Shown: piece by piece, positions 61,822 through 64,000 of the stretch
Layout of the letters: each line of letters begins with the position of its first letter
Position numbering within the stretch: position 1 is the stretch's first letter
Assembly (NCBI RefSeq): GCF_036077095.1
Contig: NZ_CP107960.1
Span: forward strand, 3,596,001 to 3,660,000
Direction of reading: 5' to 3'
DNA from: Streptomyces sp. NBC_00376
GTDB taxonomy: Bacteria > Actinomycetota > Actinomycetes > Streptomycetales > Streptomycetaceae
DNA length: 64,000 nucleotides
Made by a program: the position numbers and the translations under genes
Notes under the pieces: model-generated
What the model was told of the DNA's origin: nothing
The model's database searches: none
What the model saw: the letters and a program-made list of their open reading frames with translations, nothing else

Positions 61822-62322
61822 ATGACCATGTACGCAACGGTCGACAGCCCGCTGGGTGAACTGCTGCTGGTCGGCGAGGAGACCACCGGCGGGGTGGCGC
61901 TCGCCTCGCTCTCGCTGCCCGGCCAGAAGGGCGCCGCGGTCGTCCGGGACGGATGGGTCCGCGCACCGGAGGCGTTCGCGGGGATCGCCGCCCAGCTGCG
62001 GGAGTACTTCGCGGGCCGGCTGACCCGCTTCGACATCGTGTACGCGGACGGCGTGGGCACCGACTTCCAGCGCCGGGTGTGGACCGCCCTGGACGCCGTC
62101 CCCTACGGGGAGACCGTCTCGTACGGACAGATCGCCGAACGCATCGGCACCCCGGGGGCGGGCGTGCGGGCCGTGGGGACGGCGATCGGGCGCAACCCGC
62201 TGCTGGTCGTGCGGCCGTGCCACCGGGTGATCGGCTCGGACGGGGCGCTGCGGGGTTACGCGGGCGGCCTGGAGTGCAAGGAGCGGCTCCTGCGGCTGGA
62301 AGGCGCCCTGGCGGTGCGCTGA
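61822..62322 (+). CDS. ogt: O6-methylguanine-DNA methyltransferase
   Basis: A 166-residue suicide DNA repair protein. The alkyl-accepting Cys is in VVRPCHRVIGSDGAL, preceded by FQRRVWTALDAVPYGETVSY and a turn in the helix-turn-helix region. It removes alkyl groups from O6-guanine. The next gene, an AlkB-like dioxygenase, begins 1 base after its stop, so the two are an alkylation-repair operon. Confidence 0.94.
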   Translation: MTMYATVDSPLGELLLVGEETTGGVALASLSLPGQKGAAVVRDGWVRAPEAFAGIAAQLREYFAGRLTRFDIVYADGVGTDFQRRVWTALDAVPYGETVSYGQIAERIGTPGAGVRAVGTAIGRNPLLVVRPCHRVIGSDGALRGYAGGLECKERLLRLEGALAVR

Positions 62323-62323
62323 G

Positions 62324-63037
62324 ATGTCCGGACTCTTCCCCAGACCCCGCACCGTCGTCGCGCCGGGGGCGGTGCATGTGCCCGAGTGGCTGTCGCCGGA
62401 GCGGCAGCGGGAGTTGGTGGCGGCCTGCCGGGAATGGGCGCGCGGTCCGGTGCCGCTGCGGCACACGGTCCTGCCGGGCGGCGGGGTGATGTCCGTGCAG
62501 ACCGTCTGCGTGGGGTGGCACTGGCAGCCGTACCGGTATTCGCGCACGGCCGACGACGTGAACGGGGCGCGGGTGGCCGCATTCCCCGACTGGCTGGCCG
62601 AGCTGGGGCGAGAGGCGCTGATCGCGGCGTACGGGGACGAGAGCCCGGTACGGACGTACGCGCCGGACACCGCGCTCGTCAACTTCTACGACGCGGCGGC
62701 GCGCATGGGCATGCACCAGGACAAGGAGGAGCGGTCCGGCGCTCCGGTGGTGTCGCTCAGCATCGGCGACACCTGTGTATTCCGCTTCGGGAACACGGAG
62801 AACCGTGGAAGGCCCTACACGGACGTGGAATTGGCCTCCGGCGATCTGTTCGTCTTCGGCGGGCCCTCGCGTTTCGCCTTCCACGGCGTGCCGAAGGTCT
62901 GCCCCGGTACCGCCGATCCCGCGACGGGGATGAGCCGCGGCAGGCTCAATCTGACCCTGCGCGAGACCGGGTTGGGGACCTTCGGTACGGACGGGCGTCA
63001 GCGGCGTTCGCGGGAGTTCCCGAACAGCAGCCGGTAG
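62324..63037 (+). CDS. AlkB-like 2-oxoglutarate dioxygenase, DNA repair
   Basis: A 237-residue AlkB-fold protein. The Fe ligands are HQD in ARMGMHQDKEERSGAP and the distal His in PSRFAFHGVPKVCPG, followed by the oxoglutarate-binding Arg region GRLNLTLRETG. It reverses N-alkyl lesions oxidatively. It is coupled to ogt. Its 3' end overlaps the convergent GlsB/YeaQ gene by 40 bases. Confidence 0.94.
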   Translation: MSGLFPRPRTVVAPGAVHVPEWLSPERQRELVAACREWARGPVPLRHTVLPGGGVMSVQTVCVGWHWQPYRYSRTADDVNGARVAAFPDWLAELGREALIAAYGDESPVRTYAPDTALVNFYDAAARMGMHQDKEERSGAPVVSLSIGDTCVFRFGNTENRGRPYTDVELASGDLFVFGGPSRFAFHGVPKVCPGTADPATGMSRGRLNLTLRETGLGTFGTDGRQRRSREFPNSSR

Positions 63038-63270
63038 GCGATCAGCAGGACCAGCGAACCGCCGATGGCAGCGATCCAAGTGGCCAGGTCGAAGAAGTCG
63101 TTGGTAATGGGGCGGTCGAGGAAGCGCGACGATATCCAGCCACCGAGGAAAGCGCCGACGACCCCTATGAGGGTGGTGCCGATCAGGCCGCCCGGGTCAC
63201 GGCCCGGAAGCAGGATCTTGGCGATGACTCCGGCCGCCAGTCCGAGAATGATCCATCCGATAATGCTCAT
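62998..63270 (-). CDS. GlsB/YeaQ/YmgE small membrane protein
   Basis: A 90-residue stress-response membrane protein, MSIIGWIILGLAAGVIAKIL, LPGRDPGGLIGTTLIGVVGA, then a third hydrophobic segment (WIAAIGGSLVLLIAYRLLFG). The family is linked to general stress in actinobacteria. The ATG at 63270 is chosen since the first membrane helix begins right after it. Its 3' end overlaps alkB by 40 bases on the other strand. Confidence 0.92.
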   Translation of the reverse strand: MSIIGWIILGLAAGVIAKILLPGRDPGGLIGTTLIGVVGAFLGGWISSRFLDRPITNDFFDLATWIAAIGGSLVLLIAYRLLFGNSRERR

Positions 63271-63562
63271 GCGTGCGAACCTACCCGTCACTCGTTCCTG
63301 AAATCCAAGACGTTCGCGCCGGTCGGGCGGTTGCCCGCGCGGCCTGTGAGCCGGCTGTGAACGGGCTGCGAGCAACTGCTCGGTGCCGTTCCTGCGTTCA
63401 TGGTCAATGACGGCGCTGACAACCGGGCGGGACGGCGGGGCGGAAGCCGTGGGACGGCGGGGCGGTCACTCCACGGGCCCGCTCCGGCTGCTCTCCCCCG
63501 TGACCAGGGCTGATACTGACCATGCAGAGCGATGACGGGCGACCCCCGGAAGGCGAGTGACC

Positions 63563-63964
63563 ATGAAGCTCATACAGCTGATCCTGAACATCCTGTGGGT
63601 GGTGTTCTGCGGGATCTGGATGGCCCTCGGGTACGTCGTCGCCGCGATCATCTGCTTCGTGCTGATCGTGACGATTCCGTTCGGCATCGCTTCCCTGCGG
63701 ATCGCCGGTTACGTGCTGTGGCCGTTCGGGCGGACGACCGTGGAGCGGCCCGACGCGGGGGCGCCCTCCTTCGTCGGCAATGTGATCTGGCTCGTCTTCG
63801 CCGGGTGGTGGCTCGCGCTGGGGCACCTGATCACCAGCATCCCGCTGTTCGTGTCGATCATCGGTATCCCCTTCGGCTGGGCGAACCTGAAGATGATCCC
63901 GATCTCGCTCATGCCGCTGGGCCGCGAGGTCGTCCCGAGCGACGAGGCCTTCGGAGCCCGCTGA
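63563..63964 (+). CDS. YccF domain membrane protein
   Basis: A 133-residue protein with two YccF-type repeats, MKLIQLILNILWVVFCGIWM to TIPFGIASLRIAGYVLWPFG, and then FVGNVIWLVFAGWWLALGHL to IIGIPFGWANLKMIPISLMP. Each repeat holds two membrane helices. Function is not known. The ATG at 63563 follows a GGAAGG site; an in-frame GTG lies two codons upstream. Confidence 0.92.
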   Translation: MKLIQLILNILWVVFCGIWMALGYVVAAIICFVLIVTIPFGIASLRIAGYVLWPFGRTTVERPDAGAPSFVGNVIWLVFAGWWLALGHLITSIPLFVSIIGIPFGWANLKMIPISLMPLGREVVPSDEAFGAR

Positions 63965-64000
63965 GCGGCTTCAGGCGCGGGGGCGAGCGTCTTCAGGAGC

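Overview
The window is chromosomal DNA of a Streptomyces or very close relative. GC content is very high, third codon positions are almost all G or C, and GTG and TTG starts are common. The ribosomal proteins, RpoB, RpoC, EF-Tu, EF-G and S12 follow the Streptomyces pattern in sequence and order. The species cannot be named from the sequence alone.

Conserved blocks. 1-5808 (minus strand) is the start of the S10/spc ribosomal-protein operon, running rpsJ-rplC-rplD-rplW-rplB-rpsS-rplV-rpsC-rplP-rpmC-rpsQ-rplN-rplX (partial). 26065-30428 (minus) is the str operon rpsL-rpsG-fusA-tuf. 37871-51023 (minus) carries secE-nusG, rplK-rplA, a lipoprotein gene, rplJ-rplL and rpoB-rpoC. 51130-64000 is housekeeping DNA: tRNA-Trp, an aspartate aminotransferase, an adenosine deaminase, a TetR/oxidoreductase pair, murB, two MaoC-like dehydratases, rpmG with tRNA-Met and tRNA-Thr, an amidohydrolase, a DUF523 gene, tRNA-Tyr, a YajQ protein, an ogt/alkB-type alkylation repair pair, and two small membrane proteins.

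Accessory blocks lie between these cores. (1) 6315-10469 is a two-gene RNA-repair cassette. One protein joins an RNA ligase to a polynucleotide kinase. The other joins an MJ1316/DUF504 end-recognition domain, an endonuclease/exonuclease/phosphatase domain and a nucleotidyltransferase. A 198-bp inverted-repeat element separates the genes and carries the second gene's ribosome binding site. (2) 10581-23164 is a wrecked class 1 DISARM phage-defence locus. A drmD 5' fragment is joined out of frame to a drmMI-type methylase that also carries a one-base frameshift. No drmA is seen, drmB lacks its 5' end, and drmC looks intact. Between the two halves lie an XRE/DUF397/anti-sigma-like trio, a helix-turn-helix protein, a decayed secreted protein, a reverse-transcriptase 3' fragment, a Panacea-type toxin-antitoxin pair and a twice-frameshifted gene. 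(3) 23224-25951 holds an acetyltransferase and a PIG-L family lipoprotein.

(4) The most interesting part is 30810-37778, between the str and rpoBC blocks. A Crp/Fnr regulator precedes a tight five-gene operon: a class III nucleotidyl-cyclase-like protein, a STAND-like protein with a degenerate P-loop and a helical-repeat C-terminus, an SPFH/coiled-coil protein, a three-helix membrane protein like Pycsar effectors, and an M48 membrane metallopeptidase. The cyclase-like protein (C-terminus) and the STAND-like protein (N-terminus) share a glycine-rich motif encoded by an exact 50-bp DNA repeat. I infer a cyclic-nucleotide-linked conflict system with homotypic, possibly amyloid-like, motif pairing. 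Function is not shown by sequence alone.
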